From Parachlamydia sp. AcF125 (GTDB lineage Bacteria > Chlamydiota > Chlamydiia > Chlamydiales > Parachlamydiaceae), in the NCBI RefSeq assembly GCF_018342475.1, contig NZ_JAEMUD010000004.1:1-64000 (forward strand): DNA of 64,000 nt, in the 5' to 3' direction. Position numbers and translations under genes: made by a program. Positions within the stretch are counted from its first letter, which is position 1; each line of letters opens with the position of its first letter. The notes below the pieces were generated by a model. The model was given only the letters and a program-made list of their open reading frames with translations, did not search any database and was not told the origin of the DNA. Positions 42,166 to 50,162 of this stretch are shown piece by piece.

Positions 42166-43776
42166 ATGTCCATGCATTTTTTCTTTTTACGTATTCTCGG
42201 TGCAATTCCTTTTGTCACGTCCCCTGAGGTTCATCCTCTCCAACCTTTAATTGAAAGAGAAACCTCTTCCTCTCTTTCCCAACCCGCTAAAAACATGCCA
42301 GTAGAGCAATCATTATCCACCGATCCTGAATGGGATGAGGATTTACAAAAAGGCGCCCTCTATTTTTACGGGACAAATGGGCAGCAAGATTATGCAGAAG
42401 CTTTTAAATGGTATAAAAAAGCAGCCGATCGAGGAAATATTGAAGCTATGACTCTTCTTGGCAACATGTTGGTGCTGGGAGAGGGCGCCGCTAAAAATTA
42501 TGAAAAAGCCTTTCAATTATTTAATGAAGCTGCTAAATCCGGATATTCGTTAGCTCAAAATAACCTTGCGACTATGTATGAAAACGGTTGGGGGGTTCAA
42601 AAAGATCTTTCTCAAGCTTTAAAATTATATCGACAGGCTGCCGACAAAAAAAATCCTTTTGCCCAAGCAAATTTGGGAAGATTGTGTGAAAATGGGGTGG
42701 GCGTCGAAAAAAATGTGGCGCAGGCTTTTAATTATTACATGGAGGCTGCCGATCAAAATAATCCTCAAGGGTTAAATGCTGTAGGACGTTTTTATCTGGA
42801 AGTTTTAACCCCCAAAAACCCCCATAAAGCTTTCGAATATTTTCAAAAAGCTGCCAACCAAAAATATGCGCATGCGGAAAATAATTTAGGTGTCATGTAT
42901 GAAAATGGTTGGGGTGCCCCCAAAAATATCTCGTCAGCTTTACATTGGTACTGGCAGGCAGCAAACCAAGGTAACCCCTATGCGCAAGCGAACTTAGGTC
43001 GCCTTTATGAAAATGGCAAAGGGGTTCAAAAAGATTATTCAGAAGCTATCCATTGGTACCAAAAAGCGGCCAATCAAGACTTAGATATTGCACAAAATGA
43101 TCTAGGTCGCATGTATCAATATGGCTGGGGGGTCCCGCAAGATTTTCAAATGGCTTTAAAATTTTACCAAATGGCGGCTAAAAAGGGGTTGGGATCTGCC
43201 GAAACTAATATGGGTGTGATGTATGAAAATGGGATGGGAGTCCCAAAAAATGAGGAAGAGGCTTTTAATTGGTATCAAAAAGCTGCCCAACATGGTAATC
43301 CCGAAGGACAATATAATTTAGCTTTAATGTACGAAAATGGGCGGGGGACTAAAGCTGATCTGCGAACAGCTGCCCACTATTATCAACTAGCTGCTAATCA
43401 AGGTTCCAATCTTGCTCAAAATAATTTAGGGGTTTTTTACCTTACCGGGAAGGGTGTTGAGAAAGATTTAAAACATGCCTTCGAACTTTTTACTTTGGCT
43501 GCTGAAAGTGGGCATCCTGTTGCGGCGACTAATTTAGGCCGATTATATGAAACTGGCAGCGGCGCACCTCAAGATTATACAAAAGCTTTATATTGGTATC
43601 AAAAATCTGCTGAGCAAAATGATCCCCCAGGGCTATACTATTTGGGACGCCTTTATATAAGCGGTCTAGGCACTCAAAAGAAAATGGATGAAGGCTTAGA
43701 CCTTTTCAAAAGAGCGGCTCGTCTTGGAAATTCCCAAGCCAAAGAAGAGTTAAAAAAGCAAAACCAAACATGGTAA
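42166..43776 (+). CDS. Secreted Sel1-repeat protein with 13 repeats
   Basis: 536 aa. A hydrophobic N-terminus (MHFFFLRILGAIPFV) is a short signal-like segment, then a Ser/Pro/Glu linker to about residue 58, and 13 tandem Sel1-like repeats of about 36 residues fill the rest, e.g. AQANLGRLYENGKGVQKDYS, EAIHWYQKAANQ. Repeat 5 lacks the usual GxG turn. Sel1 repeats form alpha-solenoids for protein-protein contacts; in Legionella and amoeba symbionts such proteins help host interaction. Whether it stays in the periplasm or reaches the host is unknown. AAAGGA precedes the start. It is transcribed away from the translocator operon, and the next gene follows after 10 bases. Confidence 0.88.
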   Translation: MSMHFFFLRILGAIPFVTSPEVHPLQPLIERETSSSLSQPAKNMPVEQSLSTDPEWDEDLQKGALYFYGTNGQQDYAEAFKWYKKAADRGNIEAMTLLGNMLVLGEGAAKNYEKAFQLFNEAAKSGYSLAQNNLATMYENGWGVQKDLSQALKLYRQAADKKNPFAQANLGRLCENGVGVEKNVAQAFNYYMEAADQNNPQGLNAVGRFYLEVLTPKNPHKAFEYFQKAANQKYAHAENNLGVMYENGWGAPKNISSALHWYWQAANQGNPYAQANLGRLYENGKGVQKDYSEAIHWYQKAANQDLDIAQNDLGRMYQYGWGVPQDFQMALKFYQMAAKKGLGSAETNMGVMYENGMGVPKNEEEAFNWYQKAAQHGNPEGQYNLALMYENGRGTKADLRTAAHYYQLAANQGSNLAQNNLGVFYLTGKGVEKDLKHAFELFTLAAESGHPVAATNLGRLYETGSGAPQDYTKALYWYQKSAEQNDPPGLYYLGRLYISGLGTQKKMDEGLDLFKRAARLGNSQAKEELKKQNQTW

Positions 43777-43786
43777 AGAGTTTAGC

Positions 43787-44125
43787 ATGCGTTTTTTAAT
43801 GACCATTTTATTAAATACAATCGCTGTTTTTGTCACAGCTCATATTCTTCCAGGTGTGCATCTAGACAATTTTAGCACGGCCTTAGTCGTTGCCATTGCG
43901 TTTGGGGCTATTAATACTTTTATTCGACCTATCATCTTTCTATTGACTTTGCCGATCAATATTTTAACATTAGGCCTATTTAGCTTTGTCATTTTAGGTC
44001 TGCTTGTTTTACTTGTCAGCGCGGTTGTTCCAGGTTTTTATGTGCTGGGATTTTGGTGGGCTGTCGCATTTGCACTTGTCTTGGCAGTGACGAATAGTGT
44101 CTTGTCATTACTTGTCCCCAAATAG
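43787..44125 (+). CDS. Phage-holin-IV family small membrane protein
   Basis: 112 aa with four hydrophobic helices and the family pattern: start with LLNTIAVFVTAHILPGV, then VAIAFGAINTFIRPI, FLLTLPINILTLGLFSFV and FWWAVAFALVLAV. This matches the widespread bacterial membrane family related to mycobacterial-type phage holin IV (PF04020). These are usually chromosomal housekeeping genes of unknown role, not prophage lysis genes, and no phage genes surround it. It follows the Sel1 gene by 10 bases. Confidence 0.85.
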   Translation: MRFLMTILLNTIAVFVTAHILPGVHLDNFSTALVVAIAFGAINTFIRPIIFLLTLPINILTLGLFSFVILGLLVLLVSAVVPGFYVLGFWWAVAFALVLAVTNSVLSLLVPK

Positions 44126-44379
44126 CGGGAAGGGGTAGCGGCAGCTTTGGTTTTAAAGGAAAGGGGAAGCTGATCTCCACTTCTAGAAATTTCTCTATCG
44201 CCAAGCTTCTTCCAGAAACACTGCATATAGCCCTTTTTTCTTTCAGCTTTTTTTCTTCAAGCCCCAGGAAAAGCTTATCTTGCCAAGAAAGCCGATTTAT
44301 TTATGATAATATTTTAGCTTCCTATACTTTGGTGACCAACGTTCAAAAGGGTGGCTTTGCCTGAAGGAGAAATTTTAAG

Positions 44380-45996
44380 ATGCTCAAAAGCTTCAGTATT
44401 CATTTTGTTGCAGCCCCTCTACAAAAAAGTAAATTTCGAGATAGGTTTCAGTCATTTGCAGACTTGAAGGGTCGTAAAGTTTGCCTGATTAAGCTTGCAT
44501 CTTTACCGGTGGAGCTTGCAAAAGATACCTTACTCTTTATCTTTCATTCGGTAACATTCGTATTGCTCACAATTGGTACATCGGGAGCAAGGGCCGTAAC
44601 CCCTGGACTCGGAAAGATTCAGGTTGAGGCTTGGCACGATTGCAGCAAGAGCGCCATGCGATTGGCCATTCGCATTATACAAACGGTCGGCTCTTTCTTT
44701 GGATACACTTGCGGTGTGTTGATTCACCCTTGTCTCGCAAAATGGATAGAAGAGAAAGTCGATCGATTGAATCGTTTTAAATTCCATACTTTACCCAAAG
44801 ACCTAAACAGTTTTTTTCAAATTCAAAGGGTAGCCCCTACTTGCTCCTATTTCTGCTCTGAAAGCCTCTCTTCTGTGCAAAATGCTCCGCTTCCTTCCAT
44901 TCCTCCCCCTAAGAAAGAAAAAACCGGGCTATACTACGAACCTGAATTTTCTAACATAATCGATTACTACCGCATTTTAGGAATTCATCCAAAAGACCTT
45001 ACTCAAGAAAATTTGAAAAGACGCTACCGTGAATTAATGAGAATAATTCATTCAGATAAGCATGGAGAGGATCTAGATCTTGCTGATTGGTCAGAAAAAA
45101 CCAAGCAGATAAATAGCGCAAGAGACGTATTAGCGGGTGCATTAGAGGGAAAAGTCCGTTACCCTCCCACTTCATTTACCTCTGGCGATAAAATGCAAGT
45201 AAAGCCGAGTGAGCTTGCCAAACTAATTATGCCAAAGCAGACATTAAGTATCTCGATGCCTAATCAAGGCCTTTCAAAAGAGGATTTTGTCAAAAGTGTG
45301 CAAAACTCCTTATTTGAAATTTGTGTTTACAGTGAAATTCCTACAAGTGAGGCCTCAGAAGTAGAGCGCAAATGTAACGAGCTGCTGGAAGCCATTCACT
45401 CTTATCTTACCACTCATTCACCAATCGGCCTTCTTTTAAGCAAGCAGCTAAAGGAAGTTGAACAACTTCTCCATTTTAAAAAAGAATTTATTAAAGGTTT
45501 CGCTTTTACGCCTGAATTTTTTCTAAGGGCCCCCGATTCTACTGCGTTGCAAAAAAAAATTGAAAAACTGATAAAAATTAAGCCTGCATCTATAAAAAAT
45601 TTTACAAGCTTAGTAAATCATCCCAGCTTAGTCCTTGCTTATGCGGTTTTACTTTATCGCTACTACGATACCCTTTCCGCTCTATACATTGCTTCCGCTT
45701 ATTCCTGCTTCCAAAAGAAAAAACAATCGGATGGGTACTATGTCGTTCGCGACTACCGAAAAAATATTTCTAAAGATTTTTTTAACTTCAATAAAGCAGT
45801 GGCAAATTCTAACTTTCTTGATACCTTTTTTTCTAAATATACCCAAAAAAACCCTGACGAACCCGCCCCTGTTTATGTGAATTTTTGTCGCCTTTTTTTA
45901 GAAAAATTGATGAGAAATGCCCGCCAGAATTCATTCCGTCTGCTTAGTGCGGGCGATGTGATAAAGTTGATTTTTTTTTCTAAAATTTTAATTTAA
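44380..45996 (+). CDS. J-domain protein with altered HPD motif
   Basis: 538 aa. Two hydrophobic stretches lie at about residues 40-70 (DTLLFIFHSVTFVLLTIGTS) and 93-120, so it may be membrane-associated. A J domain spans about 190-256: IIDYYRILGIHPKDLTQENL, KRRYRELMRIIHSDKHG, WSEKTKQINSARDVLAG. The invariant HPD that triggers DnaK ATPase is HSD here (residues 224-226), so co-chaperone activity may be reduced. The C-terminal ~280 residues match nothing I know and lack the Gly/Phe and zinc regions of DnaJ. It is therefore a specialised, lineage-specific J protein. GGAGA precedes the ATG; an FMN reductase gene follows after 9 bases. Confidence 0.8.
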   Translation: MLKSFSIHFVAAPLQKSKFRDRFQSFADLKGRKVCLIKLASLPVELAKDTLLFIFHSVTFVLLTIGTSGARAVTPGLGKIQVEAWHDCSKSAMRLAIRIIQTVGSFFGYTCGVLIHPCLAKWIEEKVDRLNRFKFHTLPKDLNSFFQIQRVAPTCSYFCSESLSSVQNAPLPSIPPPKKEKTGLYYEPEFSNIIDYYRILGIHPKDLTQENLKRRYRELMRIIHSDKHGEDLDLADWSEKTKQINSARDVLAGALEGKVRYPPTSFTSGDKMQVKPSELAKLIMPKQTLSISMPNQGLSKEDFVKSVQNSLFEICVYSEIPTSEASEVERKCNELLEAIHSYLTTHSPIGLLLSKQLKEVEQLLHFKKEFIKGFAFTPEFFLRAPDSTALQKKIEKLIKIKPASIKNFTSLVNHPSLVLAYAVLLYRYYDTLSALYIASAYSCFQKKKQSDGYYVVRDYRKNISKDFFNFNKAVANSNFLDTFFSKYTQKNPDEPAPVYVNFCRLFLEKLMRNARQNSFRLLSAGDVIKLIFFSKILI

Positions 45997-46005
45997 AGGA
46001 CTTGA

Positions 46006-46614
46006 ATGGGAATTAAACCAAAAATTTTAGCTTTTTCTGGCAGCTTAAGAAAAGGCTCTTTCAACAAAAAGCTTGTTAAAATTGCTTTAGAAGGGGCAAA
46101 ACAACCTGGAGTAGAAGTCACTTATCTTGACCTTGCTGACTACCCCCTCCCGCTGTATGACGGCGATTTAGAGCAAAGTCAGGGTCTGCCTGCGAATGTT
46201 AAAGCGCTAAAAAAAATTTTTCTTGCCCACCAAGGATTTTTAATTGCTTCGCCTGAATACAACAGCTCGCTTCCTGGAACCTTTAAAAATATGATTGACT
46301 GGGTTTCCAGACCTTCAGCTGATGAGCCTGAATATTTAGCTCCGTTCAAAGGCAAAGCAGCTGCCATTATGAGCGCCTCCCCTAGCCATTTAGGAGGCTT
46401 AAGAGGACTTGTTCATTTGCGGGCTATGCTTGAAAATATTTTCATCCACGTGTTACCTGAACAAGTTTGGGTAGCCTATGCAGATAAAGCTTTCACTGCT
46501 GAAGGGCAGCTAAAAGATCCCAAGGAGCAGCACAAAGCCATTCAACAAGGCAAAAACCTTGTGGATTTTGTCCTGAAATTGCATGCCCGTTTGCCAGAGG
46601 TTTCTGAATTGTGA
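46006..46614 (+). CDS. NAD(P)H-dependent FMN reductase-like flavoprotein
   Basis: 202 aa flavodoxin-like fold. The FMN phosphate loop is AFSGSLRKGSFNKKL at residues 9-23, the isoalloxazine-binding motif is SPEYNSSLPGTFKNMIDWVS near 82-101, and a GLRGLVHLRAML segment follows. This matches the NADPH-dependent FMN reductase/chromate-quinone reductase family (PF03358). Physiological substrate is unknown; quinone or flavin reduction under oxidative stress is the usual idea. AAAGGA precedes the ATG. Its stop overlaps the GTG start of the Nudix gene (GTGA), so the two are coupled. Confidence 0.9.
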   Translation: MGIKPKILAFSGSLRKGSFNKKLVKIALEGAKQPGVEVTYLDLADYPLPLYDGDLEQSQGLPANVKALKKIFLAHQGFLIASPEYNSSLPGTFKNMIDWVSRPSADEPEYLAPFKGKAAAIMSASPSHLGGLRGLVHLRAMLENIFIHVLPEQVWVAYADKAFTAEGQLKDPKEQHKAIQQGKNLVDFVLKLHARLPEVSEL

Positions 46615-47108
46615 AAGACTGCGCTCTAGGAATTGTTTTTTCTGAAGATCGTTCACAAGTGCTTTTAATTAAAAGGCGTGATACTCCCATCTGGGTTTTG
46701 CCAGGTGGGGGAATCGACGATGGAGAGTTACCTGCACGCACAGCTGAACGGGAAGTTTTTGAAGAAAGCGGCTTATGCGTTAAAGGGGTTAGGAAAACAG
46801 GGGAGTACTTTCCCATCAACCGCTTGGCAACACGTACGCATGTCTTTGAATGTAAGCCGAACGGAGGCACTCTTCAGCCAGGAGAAGAATCGTTGGAAAC
46901 GGCTTTTTTCCCTCTCGATAGCCTCCCCCAACCCTTTTTAGAAATTCACCTTGAGTGGATCCATGATGCTTTGCTGAATTGCTCTCACGTTATCCAGAAG
47001 CCCATTTCTTCCGTTACCTATTGGAGAGTGATGAAGTTTTTCTTCCTTCACCCTCTCATCGTTCTTCGCGCCCTTTTCGCTAGAGCAGGTTTCCCCCTTA
47101 ATTCTTAA
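46611..47108 (+). CDS. Nudix hydrolase
   Basis: 165 aa starting with GTG at 46611, which overlaps the preceding stop by 4 bases. A complete Nudix box GX5EX7REUXEEXGU is at residues 33-55 (GGGIDDGELPARTAEREVFE then ESGL), binding Mg and cleaving a nucleoside diphosphate linked to some moiety. The C-terminal ~40 residues include a hydrophobic stretch FFFLHPLIVLRALFARA that may associate with membrane, unusual for the family. Substrate unknown; clearance of oxidised nucleotides is possible given the redox neighbours. It ends convergently with the nickel superoxide dismutase gene, with overlapping stop codons. Confidence 0.88.
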   Translation: MKDCALGIVFSEDRSQVLLIKRRDTPIWVLPGGGIDDGELPARTAEREVFEESGLCVKGVRKTGEYFPINRLATRTHVFECKPNGGTLQPGEESLETAFFPLDSLPQPFLEIHLEWIHDALLNCSHVIQKPISSVTYWRVMKFFFLHPLIVLRALFARAGFPLNS

Positions 47109-47680
47109 TGGTGATGGTGATAATGGGCATGGGCATGGTCATGGGAATGATCATGAGCGTGATCAGCAGCTTCTTGCTTCTTAGCCCGCTCTCTCGCTTC
47201 TTCCCATTCTTTTAATTTAATTTGCCCCATTTTGCATTCGTAACCTTCTACGTGAAATAACAATTTAAATTTTTCCCATTGCTCTTGGAAATTTTTTACC
47301 ATCTTCATATCAATGTTTTGCTTAATCCCCACGAGCAAAAACAGCAAACGGTGAGCCATCTCTGCTTTCTTAGCTGAATCTTCTTCATCAGGCTTAATTT
47401 TTTGCTGCAAGAAATATGTGGTAACTAATTCCGCCACTTTGTTTGATTCCATCTCTTTAGTCATGACCCATCGCATAAACTCATTTTTATCATGCAACGT
47501 GGTAAACTTATTATCTGTTAACACGGTGATCCCCTTGGCCATTGTTTCCACATACTGATCGATTTGATCATAAATCATATTATCATGGTAAACCCCGCAT
47601 GGCATTTGGCAATGAGAGTAAAGAGAAGTTCCCCATGTGAGTAAAGCAAACACTCCTGAGACTAATAATTTCTTTTTCAT
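47105..47680 (-). CDS. sodN: Secreted nickel superoxide dismutase with His-rich tail
   Basis: 191 aa from ATG 47680 (an ORF extension to 47731 precedes it). Residues 1-22 are a Sec-type signal peptide (MKKKLLVSGVFALLTWGTSL) and the next residues are HCQMPCGVYHDNMIYDQ. HCxxPCGxY is the nickel hook: His1 amine, Cys2 and Cys6 bind Ni after the leader is removed. The helical body has NEFMRWVMTKEMESNKV and HRLLFLLVGIKQ as in the family. The mature part, about 169 aa, is longer than the usual ~117 because of a C-terminal extension ending DHSHDHAHAHYHHHH, a probable metal-binding tail. No sodX leader protease is near; signal peptidase could expose His1. Function: dismutation of superoxide, likely in the periplasm. 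Confidence 0.9.
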   Translation of the reverse strand: MKKKLLVSGVFALLTWGTSLYSHCQMPCGVYHDNMIYDQIDQYVETMAKGITVLTDNKFTTLHDKNEFMRWVMTKEMESNKVAELVTTYFLQQKIKPDEEDSAKKAEMAHRLLFLLVGIKQNIDMKMVKNFQEQWEKFKLLFHVEGYECKMGQIKLKEWEEARERAKKQEAADHAHDHSHDHAHAHYHHHH

Positions 47681-47877
47681 GGTCGTATATTTCCTATTTT
47701 GGATTTCAAAAAAGTTATAGCGAGTATGCAAAATAGGCTTTTTACCTGATTGCTAAAAATTACTCAACACATTCTAACCATCTTTCAAAAAAAAGAAGAT
47801 TCATACAACCACTAGCCTTTTTATTTAAAGCGTGATACCATTGTTCTACTTAAACGAAGTTTCATGAAGGTAAAAGT

Positions 47878-48447
47878 ATGAGTATTAAGCCCGATCATTG
47901 GATCAGAAAAATGGTAAAAGAGCACGGAATGATTGAACCATTCGCCGATCAACAAGTCCGTCATACAGATAACGGGGCTAAAGCCGTCAGTTTCGGCTTA
48001 TCCAGTTATGGCTACGACTTACGCGTGTCGAACGAGTTTAAAGTCTTTACAAACGTCTATAACACCATTGTGGATCCTAAAAATTTTGAAGACAACGCTT
48101 TTGTTTCGTTGAAAACAGCCGAGTGTATTATCCCCCCCAATTCTTTCGCTTTGGCGCGCAGTGTAGAATATTTTCGCATTCCTCGAAATGTTTTAACCAT
48201 GTGTATCGGCAAGTCTACCTATGCCCGATGCGGCATCATTGTGAATGTGACCCCTTTCGAGCCTGGGTGGGAAGGGTATGTCACCCTTGAAATTTCAAAT
48301 ACAACTCCCCTGCCAGCTAAAATCTACGCCAATGAAGGGTTAGCCCAAGTTCTTTTCTTTGAGTCTGACCATCCCTGCGAGGTCTCTTATGCAGACCGTC
48401 AAGGAAAGTACATGAATCAGGTTGGAATTGTGACCCCCCGCATTTAA
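47878..48447 (+). CDS. dcd: dCTP deaminase
   Basis: 189 aa enzyme that deaminates dCTP to dUTP for thymidylate synthesis. Motifs: [20 protein letters not shown] near residues 38-57, the [10 protein letters not shown] loop at 111-120, [20 protein letters not shown] at 127-146 with the catalytic Glu138, and [12 protein letters not shown] near the end. Length and motifs are standard for Dcd, as opposed to dUTPase. GAAGGTAAAAGT precedes the ATG. The stop TAA overlaps the ATG of the next gene by one base. Confidence 0.95.
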   Translation: MSIKPDHWIRKMVKEHGMIEPFADQQVRHTDNGAKAVSFGLSSYGYDLRVSNEFKVFTNVYNTIVDPKNFEDNAFVSLKTAECIIPPNSFALARSVEYFRIPRNVLTMCIGKSTYARCGIIVNVTPFEPGWEGYVTLEISNTTPLPAKIYANEGLAQVLFFESDHPCEVSYADRQGKYMNQVGIVTPRI

Positions 48448-48812
48448 TGATGCCTCAAAAAACTTTGCATTTATTCAAACAAAACATGCGTTCGATTGTA
48501 CATTTAGGAATGATCCGCTCCTGGTGGGTCATCCTTTTTGTCCTCTTTTGTTTGATGAGTTATGAACACGGAATCAAACAAAGAGAAGCTGATTTTTCAA
48601 AACTCACCGAACAGCTTCAAATGCTTCAAAAACAAAAAAAAGAGGCTTTGCTCCTTCAACAAAAGCTGCTTGCCCAAATCAACAGCGAAAGTGATCCGGC
48701 GTGGATAGAATTGACTCTAATGCGAGAGTTGGGACTGAGCCCAAAAGGGAGCATCAAAGTTCTCTTTGTTGCTTCAGACTCTACTACACAAAAAGCAAAT
48801 AGACGAGAATAA
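48447..48812 (+). CDS. FtsL/DivIC-like small division membrane protein
   Basis: 121 aa with a short basic N-terminus, one membrane helix at about residues 24-40 (RSWWVILFVLFCLMSYEHG), a coiled coil at about 44-75 (KQREADFSKLTEQLQMLQKQ) and a polar end. This bitopic layout is that of FtsL/FtsB/DivIC proteins of the divisome. Sequence identity in this class is always weak, so the call is by architecture. It is coupled to dcd by a 1-base overlap. It may take part with FtsW in septal peptidoglycan synthesis. Confidence 0.6.
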   Translation: MMPQKTLHLFKQNMRSIVHLGMIRSWWVILFVLFCLMSYEHGIKQREADFSKLTEQLQMLQKQKKEALLLQQKLLAQINSESDPAWIELTLMRELGLSPKGSIKVLFVASDSTTQKANRRE

Positions 48813-48876
48813 TGAGAAAAGGTAAAACAGAAATCAATAACAGTGTAGATAGATAACAAACTCTAAGAAATCCCCC

Positions 48877-50133
48877 ATGTTAAGTCTTTTTATATTTGTC
48901 TTTCTCATTCTGGTGCTTACATTTCTGTCAGGATACTTTTCTATGTCTGAAACAGCTTTGTTTTCTCTGTCTTCCATGAAAATTAAAGCTTATGCTAAAG
49001 ATGCGGATCCGCGCAAGCAGCTCATTGCAAAGCTTCTAGCACATCCTAAGGACTTACTTGTCACGGTTTTCATTTTAAATACCATTGTTAACATTTTGCT
49101 GCAAAACGTTTCCTCCAGCATGAGTGGCATAGAGAGTGGCTGGGAATGGAAAGTGGGGTTTCCTTTAGTGATGACCCTTTTATTTGGAGAAATCATTCCC
49201 AAAAACCTGGGATTTCAAAACAATGTCAAGTTTGCTTCCATGGTCAGCCCTGTGATTGATATCTTACAAAAATTGCTGAAACCTGTGCGCCAAGCAATCA
49301 TTGCGATTACGGCTCCCATTTCGCGCGGTTTATTTTTCTATCTTAAACGCAATCAAGAAATCTCAAAAAAAGAGTTAATGCATGTCTTGCGCGCCTCTGA
49401 AAAACATGGGGTTTTGCATAAAGACGAGGCAGAGCTTGTAGCTGGCTATCTAAATCTTCAAGATGCAATCGTGAAAGAACTTGCTCGCCCAAGAGAAGAT
49501 ATTTTATTTTACGACATCCATGAGCCCTTATCTAAGCTCACGTATTTATTTGTGGAACAAGAGGTCTCCCGCATTCCTGTTTGCGATAAAAATATCGATA
49601 ATATTCAGGGAATCTTGAGTGCAAAAGCTTACTTCCTTCACAATCAACGTATGCTCTCTGGCCATGATTTAATCCCCATTCTAGAAAAACCTTTTTATGT
49701 GCCAGAAACCACTCTAGCCCGGCGCCTCATTCGGCAAATGAATGAAATCAACCAGGTTTTAGCTCTTGTAGTGGACGAATATGGCTCTATTTCGGGGTTA
49801 ATTTCCAGCGAAGACCTTGCAGAAACTGTGATTGGGCAAATCGCCGACTTGCGCGATAAAAAAAGTTTATATACAAGAGCCGGGACGAACGAAATTATTG
49901 CAAGCGGCAGGCTAGAATTAGCAGATTTCAATGAAATGTTTAACACTAATTTGGTTAGCGAAAATAACATGGTTACATTAGGAGGATGGTTAACCGAACA
50001 ACTAGGAGACATCCCAAAAGCAGGAACCAAATATGAGACCCACGACTTCTTGTTCCACGTGTTATCGGCATATCCAAATCGTGTTCGGCGGCTTTATATT
50101 CGCAAATTAAAAGGCAAGCGAAAGGCCGCATGA
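48877..50133 (+). CDS. CNNM/CorC-HlyC family membrane protein 1
   Basis: 418 aa. N-terminal DUF21/CNNM membrane domain with three to four helices (LSGYFSMSETALFSLSSMKI, LFGEIIPKNLGFQ), a pair of CBS domains at about residues 200-330 (SRIPVCDKNIDNIQGI, ALVVDEYGSISGLISSEDL) and a CorC/HlyC C-terminal domain from about 345 (ASGRLELADFNEMFNTNLV). Family members bind or export Mg and related ions; the hemolysin naming is historical. The next gene is a paralog 29 bases downstream, so the two may work as a heteromer. Chlamydia also has such a pair. Confidence 0.9.
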   Translation: MLSLFIFVFLILVLTFLSGYFSMSETALFSLSSMKIKAYAKDADPRKQLIAKLLAHPKDLLVTVFILNTIVNILLQNVSSSMSGIESGWEWKVGFPLVMTLLFGEIIPKNLGFQNNVKFASMVSPVIDILQKLLKPVRQAIIAITAPISRGLFFYLKRNQEISKKELMHVLRASEKHGVLHKDEAELVAGYLNLQDAIVKELARPREDILFYDIHEPLSKLTYLFVEQEVSRIPVCDKNIDNIQGILSAKAYFLHNQRMLSGHDLIPILEKPFYVPETTLARRLIRQMNEINQVLALVVDEYGSISGLISSEDLAETVIGQIADLRDKKSLYTRAGTNEIIASGRLELADFNEMFNTNLVSENNMVTLGGWLTEQLGDIPKAGTKYETHDFLFHVLSAYPNRVRRLYIRKLKGKRKAA

Positions 50134-50162
50134 TAAGGTTTAAGATAATAGGAATTATTTAA

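Noticed and set aside
42166-43776. Regular repeats in this interval as a CRISPR or minisatellite
   Set aside because: The ~108-base periodicity is the coding unit of Sel1 repeats; copies are diverged at the DNA level and there are no spacers.
43787-44125. Holin-IV protein as evidence for a prophage
   Set aside because: No phage genes, integrase or att-like repeats nearby; the family is a common chromosomal membrane protein.
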